The notes under the pieces are model-generated. The model did no database searches, had not been told where the DNA came from, and saw only the letters and a program-made list of their open reading frames with translations. A stretch of DNA of 64,000 nucleotides from Beaufortia kweichowensis (taxonomy: Eukaryota > Chordata > Actinopteri > Cypriniformes > Gastromyzontidae): positions 13,001,561 to 13,065,560 of the forward strand of contig CM032813.1 of NCBI GenBank assembly GCA_019155185.1, written 5' to 3'. Positions 41,209-54,500 of the stretch are shown piece after piece. Position 1 is the stretch's first letter. Each line of letters starts with the position of its first letter. A program made the translations under genes and the position numbers.

Positions 41209-41610
41209 ATGGCAGTGATGGGTTTCCTCACACCAATCCTCACTGACTGTGAGACATCCAGCAACATCCTCAGACAAACTCTGCCCCCTTCACTCAGTAC
41301 CTCTTCTATCCATCAGTTCTCTTTTAGTCCAGAGCCAGAGAAGGACAGGTCAGAGAATGGAGACAGGACAGCCAGGTCATCTACCAGCAAGCCCCTCCAG
41401 GCAGAGGCAGAGGACACGAGGCAGGCACTGACACAAGCGGGCAAATGGAAGCAGACAGAGCGAGAGGAAACAGTGCAGATTGACAGGGTTAGAAAAAGAA
41501 AGCGACATGATATGTCTGCTTTTGAAAGAGGTTTATTTGCAGCAATCGAGCCACTGACACAGCTGACCACAAGGCCCATCGCCTCCACCAACACCAGCAG
41601 CAGAGGATGA
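41209..41610 (+). CDS. Unrecognised ORF, possibly PIF/Harbinger partner-protein fragment
   Basis: A 133-codon open frame rich in S, T, E, R and K, with a basic segment RVRKRKRHD and then MSAFERGLFAAIEPLTQL. It lies 1.5 kb from Harbinger nuclease sequence and in the opposite orientation. PIF/Harbinger elements encode a second DNA-binding (Myb/MADF-like) protein, and the low-complexity plus basic tail would suit its C-terminus. There is no decisive motif, so it may be a chance frame. Confidence 0.3.
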   Translation: MAVMGFLTPILTDCETSSNILRQTLPPSLSTSSIHQFSFSPEPEKDRSENGDRTARSSTSKPLQAEAEDTRQALTQAGKWKQTEREETVQIDRVRKRKRHDMSAFERGLFAAIEPLTQLTTRPIASTNTSSRG

Positions 41611-42198
41611 AGATAAGATCTTCTTCAGGAGCCTCTTGCCTTTCATTCGCAGGCTTTCAAGGAGGGCAAGGCTGCAATTTGAAATTCATTAGTTGGTCTT
41701 TCAAGCTAAACAGGAGGCTGCTGAGGTTCTCCCATGATTTTTTTTCATAATTTTCCTATTTTTCCTACACAAAGTGTATTCCACACTGATCTACATTTAA
41801 CTTTTTAAACTCACTATTTTACACAAATCACTACATTTTGTAATCTATTTTGTTTCTACACATACTAAGATACATTTATCACTTTCCACACATCACGACA
41901 TAAATAAAAACATTAAAATGATCTTGTAGCTACTCTGTGTATTCAGTTGTTCATACATTATAACAGTATTGTAATTCAAATTATAATTCAATTCAAATAT
42001 ATGCTTTTATAGGTCTATAATGCTTTTTACATTTTTACGTGGTTGCAAAGCAGCTTTACACAATTATAAATTAAATACAGTAGAGCTAGGTCTGCTGTCC
42101 ATGGCGGTGCATGGAAAAACATTAGGATGGACTGTGGGCTTCATGGGTCACAGGAAACCAGGGGTAAGACATTGAGAGACAAAATTACATTTTACATT

Positions 42199-42384
42199 TC
42201 ATTTACATTTATTCATTTTTAGCCGACGCTTTTATCCAAAGCGACTTACAACTTTACCAGTGGCACACTGGGAGTGATTAGGGGTGAGGTGTCTTGCTCC
42301 AGGGCACCTCAGTTGTTTCCTGCTGGTATTGGGAATTGAACCAGCAACTTTCTGGTTGCAAGTCCAACTCTCTAACCACTAGGC
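42199..42384 (-). repeat. tRNA-derived SINE, nearly complete
   Basis: On the minus strand the head has an A-box-like TAGTGGTTAGAGAG and a B-box-like GGTTCAATTCC. It is followed by the body ending in 'tcgctttggataaaagcgtc' and 'ggctaaaaatg'. This is the best-preserved of five related fragments in the window. Confidence 0.65.
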
Positions 42385-43156
42385 AATAAATTAGGTGCTC
42401 GATTGAAGAAATGTTTTTTTAAACAAACTTAAAATAATTGAGTGTTTCTGCTTTATAGGTTATTAGCTGGATTTGAAACTGTATAAGGACTTCAGCAGGC
42501 AGCCAGTGCAGTGACAGCACACAATGGAGCTGGGTCTCCATAAAACAGTATATAATAGTAAGGTTGTAATGGTTGCGGTTTCATAAAGTGGTATGTCTAC
42601 ACACAATACAATCACTTAAATATTTCCCTATGGCTGCTGTTTTAACTTACCTCATGTCATGATACTCCACTCATGATAGCACTAGTAGTGACTTTTGCTT
42701 TGGCCTAGAATGTGCAGCCCTCTATATGTTCTGTGAAATCTGCTCATATCATGTATTTATTACTAGAAAACATGTCTAAAATGGCAAAGGCTATGTGGCA
42801 TATGGTAATGAAATATAAAACATAAACATGTTAATTAAACATATTCATTGTTGTCATTACATACTTGGAATGTACTTGAAACGTGAAATATGAAATTTGG
42901 GTAGCTCCTAAAGAGCTCTAAAAGTGGCTCTAAAAAGAGCCTTTGGTGTACCCTATATACTTGTCTGCCACGGCACTGTTCCTCTCCCGGAGTTGGATGA
43001 CTCTATGGGTAGCATTGTTGGAGCCCATCCTTGGTGCATCTCTCAGGGCCTAAGGAGCTGAAGATGGCTCAATGGTGGGTTCAGCTCTGTGTGTGCATCT
43101 TCTCCCCCTTTACAGTGTGTTCATGCTCAGGAAGTCGTGCAATACGCATGTGGCCC

Positions 43157-43740
43157 TCACACACACCTCAGCAACCTCTGGACATGGTGATACATCTGCC
43201 ACTGAGCAGAGAGGATGCCAAAGGTGCGCTCAACTACCAACCTATCCCTGCTAAGGGAGTAATTAAACACCTTTCTCTCCGGTGGGATATGATGTCCAGG
43301 GTATGGCCGCAGGAGGTTTGTCAGCAGCTGTAAAAAACCCTCCTCCCCCACAAACACATAAGGTATAGGCCCTCGCTGGTCTACTCCTGGGATAGCAGCA
43401 TCAGCACCTGAGGCCTTCTCAAAATGCTGAATTCCAGAGTGTCCCACTGTCACTGGTCTTGCCATAGCCTCCAACATCCACAACCCTAAACACATAGTTG
43501 GCATCAACAACAGCCTGGAGCACCAGTGAGTAGGTGGATTTGTAGTTAAAGTACAGGGACCCAGAATTCCACTGCGCTTGTAAGACCACATGTTTTCCAT
43601 CGATGGCTCCAAAACAATTAGGGCAATTCCAGCGCACATGGAAATGGTCAGAGATGGCCCTCCAGTCCTCCATGCGGGGAACTGGCATAGTCTCCTCGAC
43701 AAAGGCTGTCCAGATGGACAGTAATGGCTAACAGCACAGT
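43157..43740 (-). pseudogene. HARBI1-like PIF/Harbinger nuclease fragment
   Basis: Two frames on the minus strand together match the DDE nuclease family. One reads CFGAIDGKHVVLQAQWNSG and VVDANYVFRVVDVGGYGKTS, with catalytic Asp positions in AIDGKH and VVDANY. The other reads PYVFVGEEGFLQLLTNLLRP and then FNYSLSRDRLVVERTFGIL, the region holding the third acidic residue. A frame change near 43420 separates them. The usual protein has about 350 residues; only about 180 are visible and the N-terminal part is missing. It is a dead transposase copy. Confidence 0.8.
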
Positions 43741-43859
43741 GAAAGTGACTACTGCTCAGTCAGCATGATAACAACATATTACTACAGCGCTCTTCTCTAA
43801 AGCAGCTCACCAAGGCAGTGCATTCTTTTATGTTTATTTAAATTCAGGGTTTATGATAT

Positions 43860-44057
43860 CACAAACCCAGAAAGAACCTTGTTGCAGTCCCTATAAGCCG
43901 TTTGTCGTAGTTCCTAAAAAGCTATTTCTGTTAAAAAGAATATCTCCCTTTACAGTAAACTTTAAGGTTTGTAACTTTTTAGTTTTTTATGCTCAAACAG
44001 CAACATTACACACTAACTAAGGTAGAAAAAGTCAAAAAACATAATATGACCCCTTAA
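43860..44057. repeat. Fragment of the TTAAAGGGGTCA DNA-element family
   Basis: It ends ATAATATGACCCCTTAA and contains the same internal phrases (aagaatatctc, gtttgtaactttt, gctcaaacagc) as the right half of 18039-18590. The left end is missing or diverged. Confidence 0.5.
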
Positions 44058-45389
44058 AACCAATATAAAGATTTACCTAATATATTAGCCTTTTTATTAT
44101 ACACAAATAAGGAATGCAACCAGATCACATCTGATAAATCCCTCTAATTACAGTTCATGAAAAGGCACAGAATGCAAACAATTATGACATGATCAGTTTG
44201 AATTTGTTATAAAAAAATATACTTAGATGTGTTTCTACAGATGCGCTACTGCTACTTATGAAAACAAGCTGTGACGTTCACAATAAATCTATGGTTATAG
44301 CGCCACTTAGTGGTCAAGAAACACAACTGCCACCGTGACGAAAAAACACATTCTGGTTACCATCTGTACGTGATTGTATTCGCTTGATACCTGGGCCTTA
44401 AGACTGTTGTCACACACCATCGATTCCACGTCCAATGATGCCAAAAGAAACTACAAATAATATACACTCAGTGTCTGCTTCAAAATTACAATCCTAATCT
44501 TTTCACCATACCATCCCAGACAGCCAGACAGAGTTTTGTTCTTTTATAAATCATGAAAAAAAACAGCTGTCGGGGACACCGCGTGAGCCTGCAGACTGAG
44601 CATTAGTATCTTAAATGTGTGATGTGCATAAACAATGTTTAAACAAAGCAGTCTTCCTTAAAAGTGAAGCGGTATTTCTTGCATCACAATTTAACAATCG
44701 GATAGGTATGTGACACAATACCATGGTTGTGCCTTTGAAGGGGCAAGCAGCAAATGTAGTAATGTTTTTTTTACATGAAAGTGTTAGTGGTTAACAGCTA
44801 TTTCAAACAACTATTCAGTGGCAGATAGGCTATGTAGATGTGTCATAGCTTTGCATTTAAAAATCTGGACTGAAAGTTTGCTCTTTTAACTCTGGGAGGG
44901 GTTGATTAACCAGCAGACACCGTTTTTTTTTACAACAGAAATGAGACAGACAGTTACATAACACATTTCAAACAAAAGAGAAAAAATAAAATAGAACTAT
45001 AAAACATATAAATAATATATTTAATTATACATTTTAAATATTTATTTCATTAAATACACTATACTTCATTTATTTAAGCATATACAATAAAAATAAATAA
45101 AGAAAACGTTAATTTATAAATATGAAAAAAATATTTTCAATGAATAGATTAAATTGATACTAATAAGAATACAAAGCAAAATAGCATTGATAGCATTTTC
45201 ATATATTTTGGAATTTGATTCTATACTGTTTCAGAAATCTCTGACTTCTGATTGCAGACCTTCATGTGCTGACAAATCAGAAACATCTCGTTAATTAAAC
45301 ATGAAAAAATACTTTATACTTGAATCATGTTTTGATTTTGAACACAATGTGCACGTTGTGTTTATGGTGGTTACGGTAGATGTGGCGCT

Positions 45390-45515
45390 AGGACCCGGGC
45401 GGGCTTACAGACAGACAGCATCGGCTTCAGTCCTGGCGACGGCGGGACTCGGTCCCGGGCTGAACTTCCCCCCTCTGACGTCATCCTCGCCGCTCTGGAC
45501 ACGGCGCCGAGTAAA
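45390..45515 (+). promoter_or_regulatory. CpG-rich RBMS2 promoter / 5' UTR region
   Basis: Directly upstream of the RBMS2 start codon the sequence becomes clearly GC- and CpG-rich (GACCCGGGCGGGC, CGACGGCGGGACTCGGTCCC, GGACACGGCGCCGAG). A CRE-like TGACGTCA lies at 45478-45485, about 35 bp before the ATG. No TATA box is at a proper distance, as is usual for CpG-type promoters. The transcription start was not determined. Confidence 0.6.
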
Positions 45516-45587
45516 ATGCTGCTCTCCATGCCACCGAGGACGGGAATCAATCCATACAGCGGATACAGTAGCAGAAATAGCAAAAAG
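45516..45587 (+). CDS. rbms2: RBMS2 exon 1
   Basis: 24 codons, MLLSMPPRTGINPYSGY and then SSRNSKK, phase 0 out, donor gtaacg. The start is chosen because MLLS and the following R-x-G-I are shared with human RBMS2. It sits in the CpG-rich segment. Confidence 0.9.
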
Positions 45588-48500
45588 GTAACGCGAACGT
45601 GCGCTGTTTTGTTTTTCTCGTTCACGGTCGTTTCTGTGTGCATGAGTGCAGCTGCAGTGCCCTTGACGAATAAACTTCAGCTTTCTGGTCTATATCTGTT
45701 AGTACCTATATCACGAATCTCCGATGCAGTATTTAAAAAACGTTTTGGAGCTGCGCGGGTTCGATTATATATATTTGCCTTTTGTGACTTTGGTTGACGA
45801 TACACACACACTTACACAAACACATCATGGTTTCGTACCAAGTTTTACTAATCCACAAAAACAAGACGATTCTATAGTTAACTATTAAAAACTTATATGC
45901 ATACAGTAAAAAAGGAGTCGAAAAAACTAGATGTGCCGATGCTTTATCCTTCAGCTGCTTGGCAATCGGGCAGAATGGGCGTAAGTTTTCAGGGTTGGAA
46001 GAATAAAGCGTCCCACCCCTTAAAAAACCCCACCGTGACGCGTTAAAGAGAAGTTGTTAAGTAGTAGTTGAGACGTACAGTGAACGTATTTGGTAGATAT
46101 TTACGCCTCTTGCGATTTTCCATGGTTGTTAAAGTAGCAAAGCGGTAACTTTTCAAACGAGTAACGCAACGCTCCTGTTATAATCCGTCTGAGAAAGCGC
46201 TCTTAGACGCGCAACATAGCGGGACGCGCAACGCTCTTGCGTGTAGTTACTGGAGCGTTCTTGGCGCGTTGCGTCCCGGTGTCCGACTTACGTAATTCAG
46301 CACGTACACGTTCCATTGTTTCACCGATACAATTCAAGACATTTTGGCTTATCAAGTGCGAGATTTGACGGAATGTCACACACTTTATACTTCGACAATA
46401 ATTAGAACGCGCTTTTATATTTTACCACATAGCCTAAAACGTACCAGTTAAGAAACATCAATATAAATTAAATGCGTTGACGTCATGGTATGTAAGAAAA
46501 CATTACTATTTTTAGTAATTGGTCCGTTAATTAATAGATTCCTAATATAGAAGTATATATAGACTTTTGTAATGTGATGTTTTAGGGTGAATTCAGGTAG
46601 TGTCATATACTGATTGAGCACATTAGTGGTCTTGTGTTGAAGGATCACTTTATTTGTGACTGATCAAACAGTTTTGGCCAAGGCAGTATGGGTAAGTGTG
46701 GCTCCCTGAGGGTGGTAACAGGTCATACGTCTCATCTGTTAATCACATGTTCATTTCTGACCTATAAAGTTGCTACAGTTGCAATTGTTACAGTTCTTGT
46801 ATTAACATATATTAAAATGCATAAAAATAGACTTTTTCACAAAATCTTTAGGCTTTTTTTGTAAGGTGTTTAAATATTGCTGACCAACTTTGGCTGAATG
46901 TGTTAGATAAAGTGCACCAGTGGGTTTCAGGTGAAGCACATTGACATTAACTGGTTGTATTGTAAATTACATGTATAATTTAACTTAATAGTATTAGAAA
47001 CAGTTTAAGTAATTGTAAAAAAACCCTTGCAAACATGCAAAAAATAATTGTGCAGTCAGGAATGTCAGGTCACCCACATAAAATACAACACGAACATAAT
47101 GATATCACTGATGAAAATAGGAGGCCTCACCACAGTACTGAAAACATTTACTCCATTACTAGTTGAAAAACACTTGGCCATTCATGTTAAGTTTAAGTGC
47201 AGACATGTGGAGATTCCAGACATATCTTTTACCGTATTACTTCTGTCTGACCCGTCTCTCATTCCTGTACCTGTGCCACAAGATAAAACAAAGGAGAGAA
47301 CCCAAAATAAACACAAGGCGACGGAAAAGAAAAGGCCTTTGTAAGTGTTAGATGATTATAGAAGCAGATGGCACATGGTTTTAAATTACCACATAGCCTT
47401 TCATATGACATCACTCTAAACTTCAAATCCTGATGTCTCTTTCAAAATTTTGCAACATTACAGTGAAGAGATTGTAAGAAATGTTGGTGAATAGATTTCT
47501 AATCAAACGTTATTTGTATTTGTTCTTTAGTTATTGCCTACTAGAACACAACAGAAATAATTTTATATTATTTAAAGATTATATTTTAATTGATTATATA
47601 TTGACACAAAGTTTAAAATGTTCTGTAGTCCTTGAGCACTTCAGTCAATAAAGAAATGTACAAACATGTGTTTTCAGTCGTTCACAGGTAATTAGGTAAT
47701 TATTCTTTAACTCATTTTTTGTCACTTTGCAAAAATAACTTTATATTCTCCAGAGTGTAAACCCGACAGGTAAATTTGCTCTGAAAGAAACTACATTCAT
47801 GGCTAGGCCTATATTCAGCATCTGCTATTTGCTGGTTTTATTGGTGCTGGTTTTGGAGTCAGAATTGTTCCAGTCACGTCAACGACAGCAGGCAAGGCAG
47901 CAGTAATATTCTCATCAATCTTCTCACCATCAGCTGGTGGATGACTTTTAGATAAGATTCCCTGTTTTACCACAACTGAAATATCTCATTTTAACTCTTT
48001 TTTTAATTAAAACTCTAAACGACTAAACTAAACAGACATTTTAAAGACAAACACTAGCTAGTATTTTGGCACATTATTCATTAGAAAACAGTACCATAGA
48101 CCAATATATGAAAAAAAGTCCTGAATTTGATGTACCATTACTTTTAACACAAGTCTTGTTTGTTTGTTTGTTTGTTTTACAGCAAGCATATGTGTCCTTC
48201 AGCCACCAGATGTCACCGGCCAGTCCCAACACAAACAGCAGCAGCACAAGCAGTGCGAGAGGAAGGGAACAGCTAAGCAAAACTAATCTGTACATACGAG
48301 GTTTGCATCCAGAAACCACTGACCTAGACCTGGTAAAGCTCTGTCAACCGTAAGTCTCATGGTCTCAGAAGCTGTTTTTTTAGCTACTTACATTGTGCTC
48401 ATATAAAGAAAATGCAATACAACAAAACATTTCATGTGTTTTTCACAGTAAGGATGATGTTGCTATCACTACACATCTAGACTATTGTTCAAGAATCTTT

Positions 48501-51500
48501 CACTGAGATTTGTTAAGGAGGTGAAGCATTTAGTGCTGACAGGGTTATGGTTAAAAACTAGCTGCGTAAAGACCCCTTAATGTTATACAAACACACAATT
48601 CAAATGCTTTAGTGTTAGATAAAATTGTACGTAGCCGATGTGATTCTTGAAATTTTTACTGTCTATTCTCTTTTAGTGTCCCTTTAATAGTTTAGCCAAA
48701 CCTTTGGGTGTACTAACTCTGTACACTGATAGTAAACATAAATATGTCTTCAGCCTGCAGCATAATAAGATTCTTTTTTCTAATCTAATTCTCATAATTA
48801 AACTTCGGCATGTAACTTGTCCTGCACCATTCATGCAACAGACGACGAAAATGAAAGCTGAAATCATGCGGGCTGTTGAGAAAGTCAGTAGAGAGTCACT
48901 GAAAATAGTTTCCCATTTTGTAATTACAGCTCTGCACACTTTTAACCAACTTCTTCAGGTGATTCCTGGGATGCTACTTAAATAGTATAAAGAAGTTCCC
49001 GTGAATATCCCTGTAATGTATATAATATACAAAATGTTTTTTTTTGTCATGCTCAGTTGCATTTAAATGTGTTTATTATGTGAGTCCACATTGAATATTG
49101 TGCATTAAGACACATCATAGAGAGATATAGAGCGAGGGAGGACATGCAACTTTTCCCACTCGTTTACATTTGCTAGATTAATATGGCATATTTTTCATGT
49201 CAGTGTTCTTTTTCATGTCTATACTAACGTTTGTACATACAGTGCTAGAGAAATTGGAAAATACATCATATTGCTTTCACTGAAGAAGTCCAGTTCATTA
49301 GCTTTGTTTACCCGCAAATTGGTGAAAACCTGTTCACTCATGTAATTCTCGTAAACATAGACAGTCAGATTGCAGTTATTTTCAAAAGGTCTGTTGAGTC
49401 TCATTTCTGAGACCGATACTATCTAACTGTTGAGTTCTATGGGACAGTATACATGTTTTTCACTTTGTGTTCTGTGCAACTATTAAAAATCAAACAGAAG
49501 TATACATTAGTATACTGTTTTTTGTATAGCAATGTTTGAGTAACAATTGTTTAAGTAAAAGGCCAGAAGTCGTTAGTTTGCTTCACCAATGTAGTGTGTA
49601 GATCTTTTGCTGTATAAGACATTACTGACTGCAGCTGTGATGCGTCAATGACCCTCCAAGTGAGCCTGGGTTCTCCCAAGGTTTTTTTCTCCATATATAT
49701 ATATATATATACATTCATTAATGGAGTTTGGGTTCCTTGCCACCGTCGCCGTGTTGGAGTGCTCAATAGGAGACTGCTGATATTAGATATTACTGATATT
49801 AGATATTAGTTATTAAATTAGCATTTATATTTTCCAGCTTGTCATTATGTTTATTCTGCTGTAAAGCTGCTTTGAAACAGTGCTACATTGTTAAAGTGCT
49901 ATACAAATAAACTTGAACTTGAACTTGGACATGCATTACAACAACACACTGACTGACAGGCGGATGAATGGATAGATTAACTGAATTAATTTGAACATGT
50001 TTTCTTTGTATTTATTTAAAGGTATGGGAAGATTGTGTCTACTAAAGCAATTTTAGACAAAACTACCAACAAATGCAAAGGTGAGTGATGACGATCAAAC
50101 TGATATTCATAACTGTTCACTGTTTTATACTGTTTTATTTGTGTGGATGTAGGTTACGGCTTTGTGGATTTCGACAATCCTACAGCGGCACAAAAGGCAG
50201 TGATGGCACTTAAAGCCAGTGGAGTCCAAGCTCAAATGGCTAAGGTAGATGATTAGAAATACCAATAACACTTTACATTAAGTTTCTCTTTATTAAGAAT
50301 TTATAAAAGTCTTTATTAATAAGGAATAACTAATTCACAAAACGCTTTAGAAATCACTGATAGGCAGTTATAACTGCATGAATAAAATGGGCTAGTCTAA
50401 TAAAATACCTGCCAAATAGTGAGCCATTTTTACAAATGCTTTCAATAATATTGTGTACCAGGTATTACTCTGAATGTGTTAAATAGTTCTCTAAAAAAGC
50501 CTTCAGGTCAGGATGCATATCCACAGAAATTCATAGAAACTGACTGATTGTTCTGAAACTTTAGATCTTTACATTTCTTTTTTACATTACAAACTTGTGT
50601 CGAATCAGGAGCATCTCTTTTTATACGTGTACAAGTAACAGATATCAAAAGGTTTTCAGTTGAAATATTGGTAAGGTTATAGAGAGAACAATAATTATTA
50701 ACCAGTAGTATTATTAACCATAACCATAGAAAAACTAATGTTGTGTCTGAGTTTAAATAAGAAAGAACTAAGAGAGAGGTAAGTGATAGATAAGACATTA
50801 CAGTTAAATAAAATAAATTTGATCTGAAGTAAGTCGAGTCCAGACTAAATTATAAGCATTTCAAATACTTGCAAGTCTGAAGATTTCTTTGAAGTATGTT
50901 CTTGCTCTAAGTCTTAATACAGTTAAAATAAAGGCCTAAACAGGTTGGTCTTGGTTTCATATGTCAAGGGTACTGATGGTTTCAGTATGGGAAGTGGCAG
51001 TCAGATACTCAGTTTATTATACCTTTTTATCTCCTTGAACTCCAGTAAACTGAACCACGATGGTAGATCTGCTTTTAAGGTTCTTCCTTGAACACAAACT
51101 GCACAGAGCTGAACGACAGAGTAACATAAAAAATCAACCATTTTTGGACCATCCAGCAATGGCAGATTATGACGCCACTCAGCAGTTTCCTGAAGTTACT
51201 AACAGCGCAATAGATCTCATTTAAAGAACAAGATTGCATATTATCAGTACACAAAATAAAGTCTGCATAAAAACATTCTAATGGTTTGTTTCTCAATAAA
51301 TTAGTAGATTTAGGGAATGTTCTTAGATCAACATATGCTGTAATAAATCCCAAGCAGCCTATTAATTGATATTTTCAGAGAAACGTCTACACATGCACAC
51401 GTGAATTAAAAAAATCTCTTAATAATAAGATTCTGGTCAAATTGACCATATGCCAAAATACACACTTCATAGTTGTTAATTCAGATGTAATTCATATCTT

Positions 51501-54500
51501 TCTAGCAACAGGAACAGGACCCCACCAACCTGTATATATCTAACCTTCCTGTGTCCATGGATGAACAGGAGCTGGAGGCAATGCTGAAATCATTCGGTCA
51601 GGTTATATCCACACGTATTTTACGGGATGTTAATGGCATCAGTCGAGGCGTGGGCTTTGCAAGGTACTTTATTAATCAAGCTAGCTGAACTTATTTCTCC
51701 AGTCTGCATGGGAAAACAGTTAAAGTGATCTTATGTTTGGCAGATTTGAGCTGGAAATTAAAGGAACTAACCTCATAAAGTATTATAGCAATGAGTGTAG
51801 CATTCTCCATCGGCAGATGTAACTGTGTTTCTAAATAACGGGGAGCTAGAATATTATTGAACGATAGCACACTAGTTTGGTGTCAGATAATGGACTGTGC
51901 ATAACAGTACAAAGCAGTTCTGCAGTGTGCTTTGCTCATGCGATGTACTTTAAAAAGATGTCAGGAGACCCCTACCTACATTACATCACATGAAATAGCT
52001 ATAAAAAGTTCCCTTATGACTTATGACAGAACAATTATATCTGACTTTTTACTGCTTTTAAAAAAAACGTGTTAGCTATGATCTGTCTTAAAAATTAAAT
52101 TTCACAACATTTGCCATCATCAAGTGTTTGTCTCACAGGATGGAATCCACTGAGAAATGTGAAGCCATCATTCAGCATTTTAATGGCAAATATATCAAAA
52201 CCCCTCCAGGAATGCCAGGTTTACAATTCATAATATTTTACTGTTACTCTATTGTTTATACTGTGTTATTATGCACAACAGGTAAATGAATGTAATGTTG
52301 CTTTCTGGCTGTCACAGTGCCCACGGAGCCACTGTTATGCAAGTTTGCTGATGGAGGGCAGAAGAAGCGACAGAACCAGGCAAAATACCTACAAAATGGC
52401 CATCTCTGGAGCAGAGAAGGTGATACGGTATGAAAACAAGACTCTAGGGAGTTTTAAATATCACCTTTAAATCTGCACTTATAACACTGACACAAACATT
52501 TGATTTTGTCTGAAAAATGTAAATCTTCATCACTCAAAATATCAATGAATATTGGTCGGGGGTTTTACAATATAACCCTGGCATATGTACGGACTTGCAA
52601 AAACCTAAACAAAAATCTTTCTTTTGTGGAAGACACAGTGATAAAAATGAGAGAACAGTAACTATTGTGGCTCAAAACAAGAGTAGATTTACTATTTCTG
52701 AAGGTGACCGTTGTCAAAGTAAGTAGGAATTTGAATGACTTCAGCACATCTGCAGTTTCTTACACCACTCACACTGATGTGATGATGGTTCACTCTGTAC
52801 CCGCATACGACATCCTTCCCTGTGTGTACTGGATAGTCTCTGGCTGTGTCCAAAATCGCGTACTGTGACAGTACGTACTGAATTAGAAGTAGAGCCTACT
52901 TATCAACCGTCAAACCAGTACGTTCTATATAGTATGAATACGGGAAGTATGAATGAAATTCGGACGTACTACGTCTGCCATTTAATGCATCACGTGACAT
53001 CCATTCCTCACAGCAGCCCGAACATTTAAAGAGCCCGCCACACTGCGCTGATACCTGTGATGTTTTCCAACAATCTTGCCGTTTCCACCGGCGTTTTCCA
53101 CAGGCACGCTTAAATCGCTTCAAAAATTAAACATATTTTACAGCCAATTTACAAACATATCCCATCGATTCACGTTGTTTAAAAGTTTAATAAACGAGTT
53201 ATTTGGACGATGTTAAACAAAGCAATAAAAGCACAAAGCACAACGTTTTCCTGAGATACTAGAACTTAAAATAGCCGCTTTCCGCCATTTTTCTAAAATA
53301 ACGCTAGCCTCGTCTTCTTCTCTGCTGGCTGACTCAGCCCCGGGCTCATGGGATAGAAAAGTGTCCATCGAATGAACACTTCAAAATCTAGCCGGAAGTA
53401 GTAGACCATCCGGGTACTTTTCGCCTACTGTTTTTCGAATACTATGAATTCGGACATACTACTCGCCTCGCATACTGATTTTCGCCTACTATATAGTATG
53501 GTAGTATGCGATTTCGGACGCAGCCTCAGTCTCTTTTGGGCCCTCTTCCCCATGGATTCATCATAAACTCAGGGGGTCATAAACTGTCCTGTTTGTGTCC
53601 AGGAAGTGAGATCCCTCTTTAGCCCATTCACAAAAAGCCTTGATCCAGTGAAACTGCCGTTAAGCTGTCAAAACGCCATAAGGGGTGTGTCGTAGTGATG
53701 ACGCGTGATTATCGCGCTACTCTGACTCCAGTATGATATGTGTTATCATCATGTATTTGCCCTGTGCCTTTCATGACTGGAGGGCCGTAGGAGTCTGGAT
53801 CTTTGACTTGTCGAAAATTGGAAGTAGCAACCTTGAACTTTGATCTGACTTTGAGGCTGACCCTGTCCTGATACTTCCTCCGGGCATTCTGTGCATGCAC
53901 CTGGTTCCTCCAGGCGTCCTTGTGTGTGGTCCTTCACTCACCTCTAACTAGATGATGAGGTTGTGGGCTAGGGTACCGATGATCCTGGCTAACTTTTTGT
54001 GGTTGTAGCTCTGGGCTGGATCATGGGCCATCAGCCGTCTCAGGTTGTCATCCAGCTGCTCTTAGCTGAGATTCTGTGGACAGAGAAAAGCACAAAGAGC
54101 CACTGCAAGTCTGTACGTAATTAGTGAGCTATTATGGGTTAAATGCGGTGAAACTAACTGGTAGTGATGCAAACTAGACACGTACTATACTGGCATGTGT
54201 GGATAATTAGTGTGGGTATATGCAGGAAAGGGCTCAGAGTAAAATTGCTTATGTGTTATAACCTAATGGATAATTCAGTGACTTAATCAATAAGGATTAA
54301 TTAACATATTTCAGATAAAATCAAGTGTTTATCAATAGTTATATAATTTTGATCTCCATACATTTGTATAGACCCTTAGGTTTTACATAAAGTTAATGTT
54401 TCCTTTTCAGGGAGGAATGACACTCACCTTCGACCCAACAGCCTTACAAAACAGGTAAGTACAGAGGCATTCCCAATGACCAGATGCCTTTTTTTAACAT

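Larger units (their letters stand above)
34751..45515. other. Divergent LRP1-RBMS2 intergenic region
   Basis: About 10.8 kb between two start codons that point away from each other. It must hold both promoters and the 5' UTRs. Recognised contents: candidate promoter motifs near 35885-35980, a Tc1-like remnant (37225-37660), a 105-bp tandem duplication (38223-38432), a SINE split by a solo LTR (39058-39450), a full SINE (42199-42384), PIF/Harbinger sequence (41209-41610 and 43157-43740), a DNA-element fragment (43860-44057) and a CpG-rich stretch before RBMS2. The remainder is AT-rich without identifiable features. Confidence 0.7.
52428..54410. other. RBMS2 intron 7
   Basis: 2 kb intron mostly made of a hAT-like element (52842-53526) and an unidentified coding-like stretch on the minus strand (53705-54065). 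Some fold-back MITE debris lies at 52560-52700. Confidence 0.7.

Noticed and set aside
48704..48985. A 93-codon frame in RBMS2 intron 2
   Set aside because: No recognisable domain; overlapping frames are open on both strands in the same stretch, which argues for chance.
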